From: JAZKFR01 sp040386295
GTDB lineage: Bacteria > Pseudomonadota > Gammaproteobacteria > Burkholderiales > Rhodocyclaceae
Direction: 5' to 3'
Length of the DNA: 5,181 bases
Assembly: GCA_040386295.1 (NCBI GenBank)
Contig: JAZKFR010000131.1
Span: 1 to 5,181, forward strand
The translations under genes were made by a program, and so were the position numbers. A model generated the notes under the pieces. That model was not told the origin of the DNA. It did not search any database and saw only the letters and a list, made by a program, of their open reading frames with translations. Shown piece by piece: positions 1 to 5,117 of the stretch. Within the stretch, counting starts at the first letter, position 1. Each line of letters starts with the position of its first letter.

Positions 1-366
1 GACCACCAAATTACCGCCCACAACAAAGTTACCGAAGGCTTCGATAATATGCCCGGCGTCTGCTTGCAACAGAATTAAACGGGTAGATGCGATCGACAAA
101 CCCAAGCGAAATAAGGTCGTAATCAGCAAAACCGAGGGGAAAGTACTAAACGCCAAAGGGCTGGGCAAATACATGGCGACCATCAACAACATGGCGGAAA
201 TACCCATATTCAACGCGATCAGAGCATCAACCAAAAGCGTCGGCAAAGGCACGATGAGCATAAAAATAATCGCCATCAGCATGACCGAAATCACCACATC
301 TGAACGGCTCGCCGCCATGGCCACGAAACGCTGTACTGGCTGTAAAAATCTTTCTAACGCGTCCAT
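1..366 (-). CDS. sctV: SctV (LcrD/YscV/FHIPEP) export gate, N-terminal part, cut by window edge
   Basis: This is the inner-membrane export-gate protein of the T3SS, which forms a nonameric ring that receives substrates and chaperones. Only the first 122 codons are present; the family is usually about 700 residues, and the frame is open to the window edge. It starts MDALERFLQP. Hydrophobic segments lie at about residues 23-41, 43-66 and 70-100. The FHIPEP signature is visible as FRLGLSIASTR (residues 86-96), followed by DAGHIIEAFGNFVVGGNLVV, a hallmark stretch of LcrD/FlhA proteins. The flagellar homologue FlhA is the alternative, but the sctW-sycN-sctX-sctY genes immediately upstream make this the injectisome paralogue. 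The start ATG follows sctY by 46 bases, with only a weak AGG ribosome site, so translation may depend partly on the upstream gene. Family membership is seen directly; the role is established knowledge. Confidence 0.95.
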   Translation of the reverse strand, partial: MDALERFLQPVQRFVAMAASRSDVVISVMLMAIIFMLIVPLPTLLVDALIALNMGISAMLLMVAMYLPSPLAFSTFPSVLLITTLFRLGLSIASTRLILLQADAGHIIEAFGNFVVGGNLVV

Positions 367-385
367 GTTTACGCTACCTAATATC

Positions 386-396
386 GTCAAGTTGAC
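386..396. repeat. Small palindrome between sctY and sctV
   Basis: The sequence GTCAA-G-TTGAC is a perfect 5-base inverted repeat around one central base, lying in the 46-base gap between the sctY stop and the sctV start. It is too short to be a terminator and no T run follows it on the minus strand. It could be an operator half-site pair or chance; nothing else supports a function. Confidence 0.25.
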
Positions 397-412
397 TTAA
401 AAACAAAAGAGA

Positions 413-748
413 TCAGCCTGCCTCGGCATCCCGCTGCAAAGCACGACAAGATTCAAAACGCTCAAAAGATTGGCGAGCCAGCACCGATTCGCCAACCGAA
501 TCAAAAGCGCGGCCACGTAAAAAGTGCACGGCGGGGTCATGCGCGACCGTCAAGGGTGCCAAGGCTTCCAAAGCTTCGAAAGGGCGCTGCCGTTCCAATA
601 AGACATAAGCCAAAGCAGGTCGCACGGCATCATTGCCCGGCGACACCGATAACAACCAAGACAACAAGGCTTCTGCACGCTCCCACTGCATCTGACGCAG
701 GTATTGGTAAGCAAGAAGATGGACAACCTGATAAGTATCCTGATCCAT
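413..748 (-). CDS. sctY: SctY (YscY family) TPR chaperone of SctX
   Basis: This is a small cytoplasmic tetratricopeptide protein of 111 residues (Yersinia YscY is about 114). YscY is known to bind YscX, and the pair is needed for assembly and early secretion in Ysc-type systems, acting at the SctV export gate. Three helical-pair units can be read: about residues 9-38 (LAYQYLRQMQWERAEALLSW), 41-70 (ALAYVLLERQRPFEALEAL) and 74-104 (FLRGRAFDSVGESVLARQSF). The A-Y-x-L, W-x-x-A and A-x-x-x-F spacing is typical of TPRs. The start ATG is preceded by GAGGGG at about 9 bases, a good ribosome site. It lies between sctX and sctV, exactly as in yscX-yscY-lcrD. None of its 11 arginine codons is AGA or AGG. 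Identity rests on length, TPR pattern and gene order together. Confidence 0.88.
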   Translation of the reverse strand: MDQDTYQVVHLLAYQYLRQMQWERAEALLSWLLSVSPGNDAVRPALAYVLLERQRPFEALEALAPLTVAHDPAVHFLRGRAFDSVGESVLARQSFERFESCRALQRDAEAG

Positions 749-814
749 TCAGTAACACCCCTCTTTAACGGACACCTGAAACAGCTGTTCTGGCAAAAAA
801 CTGGGGGGTTTAAA
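749..814 (-). other. 66-base gap between sctX and sctY
   Basis: This is the longest break inside the operon. Read on the minus strand it holds runs of six C and six T just after the sctX stop and the sctY ribosome site GAGGGG (758-763). I see no hairpin followed by a T run, so transcription probably continues through it. Confidence 0.5.
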
Positions 815-1273
815 TCACGCCTTAAACAGGGCGCGCAAATAGTAGTCAAGCAAAGTTTCCAACTCATCTTCCTCGCTCAACACACTCAAAGCTTCCGCGC
901 TAGCGCTGCCTTTTTTAAGCGTAATACGCCGCAACTGCGCCAAGGCACGGCGCAGCACAGTACGAAAATGACCAGGTAAGAGCAACATAGGATCGTCGAT
1001 CGCAGGACGAAAACTGGCACACAAATAATCGTCAATCGACGGCGGACGCAGCAAAGCATCGGCACGCAAGGGCTGGTACGAATTGATCGGGTAAAGATCC
1101 GCCGCCTCTGGCAGCGTGACCGGCTCAAACAAGCCAGGCGTTAGCGGCTCAAGCCCCCGTTCAAAAAGATACTGCCGATCAAACGGGCGCGTTGCTTCAA
1201 CCGCCCCCCCAGAAGGACTCGCCGAACCTGTGACACTGACCGCAGAAATCGGCGAAGAAGAAAGCGAACTCAT
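815..1273 (-). CDS. sctX: SctX (YscX family) T3SS component and early substrate
   Basis: YscX-type proteins are small exported components unique to Ysc-family injectisomes; they bind SctY and are required for building a working machine. This protein has 152 residues against about 122 in Yersinia. The extra length is a Ser/Ala/Gly-rich N-terminus (about residues 1-30) that looks disordered and may carry the secretion signal. The conserved core begins near residue 36 (FERGLEPLTPGLFEP), continues through LYPINSYQPLRADALLRPP and DDYLCASFRPAIDDPMLLLPG, and ends in an amphipathic helical region closing with YYLRALFKA. Its ATG overlaps the sycN-like stop by four bases (ATGA), implying coupled translation; its own ribosome site is weak. 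Seven G in a row on the coding strand (plus-strand 1204-1210) fall at codons 22-24. Identity rests on the core pattern and on its place before sctY. Confidence 0.87.
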   Translation of the reverse strand: MSSLSSSPISAVSVTGSASPSGGAVEATRPFDRQYLFERGLEPLTPGLFEPVTLPEAADLYPINSYQPLRADALLRPPSIDDYLCASFRPAIDDPMLLLPGHFRTVLRRALAQLRRITLKKGSASAEALSVLSEEDELETLLDYYLRALFKA

Positions 1274-1635
1274 GCAATAACCATTTCACCCAAACGCATT
1301 AAAAAATTCACAGAATCACTGATCTCGGCGCGCGTACAGCGCCGCTGATCAATTCTCAAAGCAAATAACAAAGCATCTCTATAAAGACCCAGCATCGGCG
1401 AGAAACGTGGATTTGACAGCAAATTAACGCGCAACAAAGCCCGCTCGATACACGCATCAAGATCCCACTCACGCGGTACAAAAATCAACACGCGCAAAGC
1501 ATCGTCATTGTGCTCAAAATGCAGTGTCCAGCCATTTTCTAACTGGCAGGTCACCCGGTCGCCCAGACCTTCCTCTAAAGCCATACCCAAGCTGCTCAAG
1601 TAATCGCTTAAAGCGCCGCGTGTAAACTCGCTCAT
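1270..1635 (-). CDS. sycN: SycN-like T3SS chaperone, probably for the SctW gatekeeper
   Basis: This is a small acidic protein of 121 residues, the size of Yersinia SycN (about 123), which with YscB binds the N-terminus of YopN and helps its secretion and gatekeeping. The layout fits the class I (CesT-like) chaperone fold: an N-terminal helix (about 5-23, ALSDYLSSLGMALEEG), beta strands around CQLENGWTLHFEH (30-42) and ALRVLIFVP (46-54), a middle helix with ERALLRVNLL, a strand LYRDALLFALRID, and a C-terminal helix ending NFLMRLGEMVIA, similar to the SycN C-terminus. It overlaps sctW upstream and sctX downstream by four bases each (ATGA). A GAGGA ribosome site lies nine bases before its ATG, inside sctW. 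No YscB partner is visible here; it may be elsewhere or unnecessary. Chaperone class is fairly secure; the exact partner is inferred from position. Confidence 0.82.
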   Translation of the reverse strand: MSEFTRGALSDYLSSLGMALEEGLGDRVTCQLENGWTLHFEHNDDALRVLIFVPREWDLDACIERALLRVNLLSNPRFSPMLGLYRDALLFALRIDQRRCTRAEISDSVNFLMRLGEMVIA

Positions 1636-2867
1636 TCTGGCTCATCCTCAAGCAAAATCTTGTCCAAACTTTCTTGTACTGCAGCAATCGTATTCAAGCG
1701 ATGATCTTCACTGGGAAACAGTTTAACCGGCATCGCCCGTAGCGCACCCATCACCCCGCTCAAAAAAGCGACCAATTTATTCTCGCGCAAAGGCTCGTCC
1801 TCTTCTTCATCCGGCTCGTCCTCTTCCTGGCGACCTTTGCCGTTTTGACGACCTTGCTCACCCTTCTCCTGGTCTTTTTTAGGTTTTTTGGTAACGCGAT
1901 AACGGCGCGCCATCTCGGCAAAGGTCCAGGGCATTGGCGTCATATCGGTCGTCATATCGACCAAATCTTTAGTCAAATCAATTGCACGCAAGATCAACAA
2001 AAACTCACGCGCCAGACGATCACACAAGGTACGACAACGGATCAACACCGTACCCGCCGCTTGCAACTGATAGACATCCTGCAAAATCGCATGCAAGCGA
2101 ACCGGTTCTAATGAGGGTCGCATCGCCTTCAAATCAGCAGCCAATGCCTTCAGCAACAAAGCGACACCACTCTCAAAACGCTGATCGCCAAAGCGCTCCA
2201 ATAATTGTTTGAACGTTGATGCCAAGCTCGCAGCACCCAAAACGGCGTCACGGTAAGCTGCGCGGAAGGTATCTGCCGCCTCGGCTGTCGCGCCAAATTC
2301 AGCCGCCACGGCGATCGTATTGAAACCAGCGCGAATCGCCGCGTCTTTACGATCTTGCAGTAACGCCATCGCATCGCGCAGGCGCTCAAACTCAGCCCGC
2401 GCCCGAGGATCTTGCTCCGCCTCGTGAATGGCTGCGGCCAAGAGCATGTACTGTTTGCTCGGATCAGCAAAACGCGCACCCACTTCACCAAGAACATCGC
2501 CACGCTGTGCCGCAATCTGAACCAAGGCTTTAGCCAAATTTTTCAGCCCACGCGCTGCGTCCTCGTCCTGCATCGCTTTGAGGGTCGCTTCAATCTCCGA
2601 CATTGGCGGAATATAGACTTCGAACTGGGCAATTCCCCGCTCATCAGTCGATCGACTCTGCTCAACCTTTTCAGCCCGGACAAAACTAATTTCTTCTGCC
2701 ATATTGGTGACAGAAAAAGCCGTATCTTTATTCAAAACGAGCACTTGCCCACTCAAGCGTCCGGTCGGCGGCAGTGTATACGCGCGCTGAGCTGCCTGCT
2801 GCATCTCCAGAGCATTCGCCAGCGCCTTATTTGCATCAAAACGCGGGTCAAAATTGATACCGTCCAT
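1632..2867 (-). CDS. sctW: SctW gatekeeper, YopN-TyeA fusion (HrpJ/SepL/InvE family)
   Basis: The gatekeeper controls the switch from translocator to effector secretion at the cytoplasmic face of the export gate. The protein has 411 residues, about the sum of Yersinia YopN (about 293) and TyeA (about 92), so both parts appear fused, as in InvE, SepL and CopN. Residues 1-50 are polar and likely hold the secretion signal and chaperone-binding site. The HrpJ-type helical domain runs from about 53 (TNMAEEISFVRAEKVEQSR) to about 270. A TyeA-like part follows from about 284 to the end; its last section (LSGVMGALRAMPVKLFPSED, then HRLNTIAAVQESLDKIL) resembles the TyeA C-terminus. Inside it, residues 327-362 are a Lys/Gln then Glu/Asp-rich insert. 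ATG at 2867 is chosen over the in-frame GTG at 2882 because GGAGG lies eight bases before the ATG and overlaps the GTG. First gene of the operon. Confidence 0.9.
   Translation of the reverse strand: MDGINFDPRFDANKALANALEMQQAAQRAYTLPPTGRLSGQVLVLNKDTAFSVTNMAEEISFVRAEKVEQSRSTDERGIAQFEVYIPPMSEIEATLKAMQDEDAARGLKNLAKALVQIAAQRGDVLGEVGARFADPSKQYMLLAAAIHEAEQDPRARAEFERLRDAMALLQDRKDAAIRAGFNTIAVAAEFGATAEAADTFRAAYRDAVLGAASLASTFKQLLERFGDQRFESGVALLLKALAADLKAMRPSLEPVRLHAILQDVYQLQAAGTVLIRCRTLCDRLAREFLLILRAIDLTKDLVDMTTDMTPMPWTFAEMARRYRVTKKPKKDQEKGEQGRQNGKGRQEEDEPDEEEDEPLRENKLVAFLSGVMGALRAMPVKLFPSEDHRLNTIAAVQESLDKILLEDEPE
1782..1889 (-). other. Charged low-complexity insert within the TyeA-like part of SctW
   Basis: Codons 327-362 of sctW encode a tract that is Lys/Gly/Gln-rich in its first half (KKPKKDQEKGEQGRQNGK) and almost purely Glu/Asp/Pro in its second half (EEDEPDEEEDEP). 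It separates two helical stretches that I align by eye to the start and end of TyeA. It is probably a disordered loop. The reading frame stays open and the downstream TyeA-like helices continue, so it is an insertion rather than a frameshift. Confidence 0.65.
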
Positions 2868-2875
2868 TTGGCCAA

Positions 2876-2880
2876 CCTCC
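2876..2880 (-). promoter_or_regulatory. Ribosome binding site of sctW (decides the start)
   Basis: On the minus strand GGAGG sits eight bases before the ATG at 2867. The alternative upstream GTG start at 2882 overlaps this site and has no good ribosome site of its own, so the protein very probably begins MDGINFDPRF. Confidence 0.8.
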
Positions 2881-2970
2881 ACAGCAAAAAATCACAGACT
2901 CATACGGCAATACAACACGCCAACACACAGCTTTGTAGCGAAGCACAGCAAAGCAGGATGCCACGCCCAG

Positions 2971-2985
2971 GCACAGCATTTGTGC
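2971..2985. repeat. Inverted repeat GCACA-N5-TGTGC
   Basis: GCACA at 2971-2975 is mirrored by TGTGC at 2981-2985 across five bases. The same word recurs as GCACA at 2943-2947 and TGTGC at 3022-3026 and 3035-3039. An operator for a dimeric regulator is possible but unproven. Confidence 0.35.
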
Positions 2986-3000
2986 GGACTGACAGCATCG

Positions 3001-3029
3001 AGCGTATCGGCAGCAAATACATGTGCCAA
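3001..3029 (-). promoter_or_regulatory. Candidate sigma-70-like promoter for the sctW operon (weak)
   Basis: On the minus strand TTGGCA (3024-3029; five of six matches to the -35 consensus) is followed after 17 bases by TACGCT (3001-3006; only three of six matches to the -10). It would give a leader of roughly 125 bases before sctW. The poor -10 fits an activator-dependent promoter or chance. No hrp-box-like GGAAC or CCAC word is seen on this strand within 2868-3218. Confidence 0.25.
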
Positions 3030-3039
3030 ACACATGTGC
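3019..3039 (+). repeat. Tandem ACATGTGC direct repeat
   Basis: ACATGTGC occurs at 3019-3026 and again at 3032-3039, 13 bases apart. Both copies contain the palindrome ACATGT, and the second extends to CACATGTG (3031-3038). It overlaps the candidate leftward -35 element, so it could be a regulator site; function is inferred only from position. Confidence 0.4.
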
Positions 3040-3086
3040 TATAGCTCATAGCGTAGACACGGCGATAATCATCAAGCCTAATGACA

Positions 3087-3100
3087 TGCTTTTGCAAGCA
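3087..3100. repeat. Small inverted repeat TGCTT-TTGC-AAGCA
   Basis: A five-base stem with a four-base loop lies in the middle of the divergent region. No T run follows on either strand, so it is not a terminator. It may be an operator or chance. Confidence 0.25.
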
Positions 3101-3134
3101 ATTTAGCCAAAACAAAATAAATAGCAGCAAATGG

Positions 3135-3162
3135 GGAACTTTCACGCCGGAAGCACCACTAA
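3135..3162 (+). promoter_or_regulatory. hrp-box-like promoter (HrpL-type ECF sigma factor)
   Basis: GGAACT (3135-3140), 15 bases, then CCACTAA (3156-3162). The known HrpL promoter is GGAACC, 15-16 bases, CCACNNA, so only the last base of the first block differs. It points toward the plus-strand gene and would start transcription near 3168-3170, giving a leader of about 50 bases. HrpL-type ECF factors drive T3SS genes in plant pathogens, and the related BtrS does so in Bordetella. No such sigma gene is in the window, so the link is inferred from the motif and its position. Confidence 0.6.
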
Positions 3163-3205
3163 ATATAAGAGCTTCGATTTTTTTACCAAACTACATTGAG
3201 CTGTA

Positions 3206-3210
3206 AAGGA
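3206..3210 (+). promoter_or_regulatory. Ribosome binding site of the 611-residue protein gene
   Basis: AAGGA lies eight bases before the ATG at 3219, ideal spacing, and fixes this start. It also supports the gene as truly translated, despite having no recognised family. Confidence 0.8.
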
Positions 3211-3218
3211 AGCAAAAC

Positions 3219-5054
3219 ATGGATAGAGTAAGCGGTCTTCCAAAACGAGGATCACACATACAGCCAGCCGTGCAACCGCATGTTCAGGCAGCAGCACGCG
3301 CCGTCGTGCCCGCAGCTGAAACCACGCGCGTAGCCAAAAGAGATATCAGAAGCCTGAGGACAGCCCGAGGTTTTTTAAGCACAGGCAGCGGCGCACCATT
3401 ACTTACACGGTTTATTTCTATCAACTGCATTGCAAACCCTGGGCCAACAGCAAATGCTGGGCCCGCAACGCTCAGAGCCAGTTTGCAGAATCAGAATCAA
3501 GCGCAGCAACTGGCTAATCTAGGGAGGCTAGGTCAAACCGGAAATTTGCAAGAAACCCTTGGCAAAAAACACACCTTCAGAACTCGTCTCCGTCTTTTCG
3601 GGGGTCGCGCTATTCAGTTAAAGCCAAGCGCACGCGTTGATGCCAACAGAAAACTAAAGGCCCTGCCTGGATTACTGCGTGAGCTGAGCCAACTCACGTT
3701 AGCTGATAACGCTCCATCACACCTCGCACATTCGCTCAAACAAGAAAAAGTTCAGTACGTAGCGTCAATGCTGCCTGAGATTAGCCAGAGCGATCAAGCA
3801 AGCTTGGGGCGCTATCTCAAACAGTTCACCTGTGTCTTTAAGTATGTAGAAGGTCGGCAGGCAGCTTTCCCTAATTTTGACTCGATTGTTCTAACTTTCT
3901 CAGCACAGACGACAGCGCAAGAGAAGGTCAACCAAATCAATAACGCACTCAAAATTTGGCTAGAAATACCCGAAAACGAAAATTCCCTAAACCAATTGCC
4001 GATACGTGCATTGCAACAAAAACTGCTGGGGCTGCTGTTGCGTGAAAACGTCCCGGGTAGAATGACTCCAGAAGTAGCCGACACAACGATAGGCGTGGGG
4101 GCGCTCATCACTGCATACGCACAGCCCCCCTTACTGAATCAGTTAAGCGGGCTACTCAACGCGGCAGCAGCTGCTGCCGCTCCTGTGGCAAGCGCTGCCC
4201 CTGCCGCTAACGCTGCAGCCAACCCTCCTGACCTCCCACCCCTAAGCGAGCTGTTATTAGCAATAACAGCTTGGCTAAACACCAATCCAGAAAACGAACA
4301 TCGCTTATCCCTACTCGCTCTAGAAAGAAAGCTGCTCGATTGCCTAGCCACAAGAATAATCGAACCTACGCCCGCAACGGACTGGGAACAGTATTGGAAT
4401 CAAGCGCGAGGGATTAGTAATGCACTACGAGATGAATTAACAAAAGCAACAGTAGGGGAAGACAACAAGGAAAAAAATCAAAAAGCAAGGCTCAAAGCAA
4501 GTGACCCAAGCTACGCCTTTCGTGGTGGGCTTAATGCGGCCTTAGACGCGACACAAACTTGGCTGGATGCCCCAGAAAACAATCAGCCGAACCCGACCGA
4601 GGCTCAGAAAAACGAGAAAATAAGCGTCTTGGCGCTACAAAACAAGCTACGAACTTTAGCGACAGCAGAGGGCAAGAAAGAACCAGAAAACACAAGCTCT
4701 GGGAAAAATACAGAAGCTCAACTTGAGGCGAACCTCCAACAGATTGGCACAGCGCTTCAAGCAAACCAAAACCTCTTACAGGTATGGCAAACACGGGCAC
4801 AAAACCTACCCCCACCAGATCCAAATAACGTTCAGGCACTGCGCGATCGAACCGAGGCTCAAGAACAAATAAATCAGCTAGAGCAAACGATCCGAACTTT
4901 GAACCAGCAAAAAACAGATACAGAACAACAACTTAGAGAGCAACAAGACGTACAAAGAAGAAAGGGAGGGCCAGCAAATATGCAGAACAATAACTTTGCC
5001 CTACAACAGGGAGGGGCATTCCAAATGCTCCCGCCACCGCCACCTAACCCATAA
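3219..5054 (+). CDS. Unrecognised 611-residue repeat protein, candidate T3SS-secreted effector or substrate
   Basis: I do not recognise a family. Residues 1-110 are polar and low in order (Ala, Arg, Gln, Thr, Asn), compatible with a secretion signal. Residues 120-230 look helical and basic to mixed. Three diverged repeats, each W-L, then P-E-N, then A-L-x-x-K-L, lie at about 240-273, 345-377 and 438-482. An alanine-rich tract covers about 314-335. A Gln/Glu-rich coiled coil spans about 540-578, and the tail is Gly/Gln-rich ending PPPPPNP. No clear membrane segment, signal peptide or catalytic motif is visible. It is transcribed away from the T3SS operon, with an hrp-box-like promoter, a good ribosome site and its own terminator, so it looks like a single-gene unit. 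Seven of its first 15 Arg codons are AGA/AGG, unlike sctY, which hints at separate acquisition. A needle-length regulator (SctP type) is a weaker alternative. Coding status is secure; function is inference from context. Confidence 0.85.
   Translation: MDRVSGLPKRGSHIQPAVQPHVQAAARAVVPAAETTRVAKRDIRSLRTARGFLSTGSGAPLLTRFISINCIANPGPTANAGPATLRASLQNQNQAQQLANLGRLGQTGNLQETLGKKHTFRTRLRLFGGRAIQLKPSARVDANRKLKALPGLLRELSQLTLADNAPSHLAHSLKQEKVQYVASMLPEISQSDQASLGRYLKQFTCVFKYVEGRQAAFPNFDSIVLTFSAQTTAQEKVNQINNALKIWLEIPENENSLNQLPIRALQQKLLGLLLRENVPGRMTPEVADTTIGVGALITAYAQPPLLNQLSGLLNAAAAAAAPVASAAPAANAAANPPDLPPLSELLLAITAWLNTNPENEHRLSLLALERKLLDCLATRIIEPTPATDWEQYWNQARGISNALRDELTKATVGEDNKEKNQKARLKASDPSYAFRGGLNAALDATQTWLDAPENNQPNPTEAQKNEKISVLALQNKLRTLATAEGKKEPENTSSGKNTEAQLEANLQQIGTALQANQNLLQVWQTRAQNLPPPDPNNVQALRDRTEAQEQINQLEQTIRTLNQQKTDTEQQLREQQDVQRRKGGPANMQNNNFALQQGGAFQMLPPPPPNP
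3936..4037 (+). repeat. Protein repeat 1 (WL-PEN-ALxxKL)
   Basis: Codons 240-273. Key residues are A243-L244, W247-L248, P251-E252-N253, A264-L265 and K268-L269-L270. The helix-turn-helix look suggests a small helical module, shared with the two copies downstream. Confidence 0.65.
4251..4349 (+). repeat. Protein repeat 2 (WL-PEN-ALxxKL)
   Basis: Codons 345-377. Key residues are A348, W352-L353, P357-E358-N359, A367-L368 and K371-L372-L373. Its W is 105 residues after that of repeat 1; the alanine-rich tract lies between them. Confidence 0.65.
4530..4664 (+). repeat. Protein repeat 3 (WL-PEN-ALxxKL, with longer middle)
   Basis: Codons 438-482. Key residues are A440-A441-L442, W448-L449, P452-E453-N454, A472-L473 and K476-L477. 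The W is 96 residues after that of repeat 2. The segment between PEN and ALxxKL is longer here and Asn/Pro/Lys-rich. Confidence 0.6.
4836..4952 (+). other. Predicted coiled coil near the C-terminus of the 611-residue protein
   Basis: Codons 540-578 encode a Gln/Glu/Arg-rich helix with hydrophobic residues spaced by heptads (for example I551, L554, I558, L561 and L572) and no proline. It may mediate self-association or chaperone or host-partner binding. Confidence 0.6.
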
Positions 5055-5082
5055 GGGTAGGCGCATCCAGGCCACAGCAGGC

Positions 5083-5117
5083 AAAAAAACGGGGATCCTG
5101 ATGATCCCCGTTTTTTT
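5083..5117. terminator. Rho-independent terminator, probably bidirectional
   Basis: Stem CGGGGATC (5090-5097), loop CTGAT, stem GATCCCCG (5103-5110), then seven T. Seven A precede the stem, so the opposite strand also reads as hairpin plus T run and a gene converging from the right could use it. It lies 28 bases after the stop of the plus-strand gene and closes that transcript. Confidence 0.93.

Larger units (their letters stand above)
2868..3218. promoter_or_regulatory. Divergent intergenic control region
   Basis: These 351 bases separate the minus-strand T3SS operon from the plus-strand gene. They contain no convincing gene. They hold the hrp-box-like promoter facing right (3135-3162), a weak sigma-70-like candidate facing left (3001-3029), a cluster of GCACA/TGTGC words (2943-3039), a small hairpin (3087-3100) and the ribosome sites of both flanking genes. 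The arrangement would allow the secretion operon and the likely substrate gene to be controlled together. Confidence 0.7.

Noticed and set aside
550..867. Minus-strand 105-codon frame spanning the sctX-sctY gap
   Set aside because: It overlaps sctY and the end of sctX in another frame and is rich in Cys and Arg as out-of-frame translations often are. The YscY-like TPR frame explains the region better.
2868..2882. Upstream GTG start giving SctW five extra residues
   Set aside because: The GTG overlaps the strong GGAGG site that serves the ATG at 2867; no separate ribosome site precedes it.
2412..3044. Plus-strand 210-codon open frame opposite sctW
   Set aside because: It lies almost wholly antisense to the well-supported sctW gene, has no ribosome site that stands out and no recognisable protein character. 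It is an antisense shadow.
2900..3145. Minus-strand 81-codon frame in the divergent region with a hydrophobic start
   Set aside because: It starts at a GTG without a ribosome site and has many Cys and no family resemblance. It crosses the hrp-box-like element and the repeat cluster, so it is better explained as non-coding.
3150..3184. GAAGC ... GCTTC pair followed by seven T upstream of the plus-strand gene, terminator-like
   Set aside because: The stem is only five bases with a 16-base loop, and the left arm lies inside the hrp-box-like promoter, so it would not be transcribed from that promoter. Likely chance.
4139..4351. Minus-strand Ala-rich frame opposite the 611-residue protein gene
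   Set aside because: It is the antisense reading of the alanine-rich tract of the plus-strand gene and has no ribosome site or family features.
3219..5054. Plus-strand protein as a pore-forming translocator (YopB/YopD type)
   Set aside because: There are no clear transmembrane helices and no SctB/SctE-like pattern; the mildly hydrophobic stretch near residues 291-315 is not long or hydrophobic enough.
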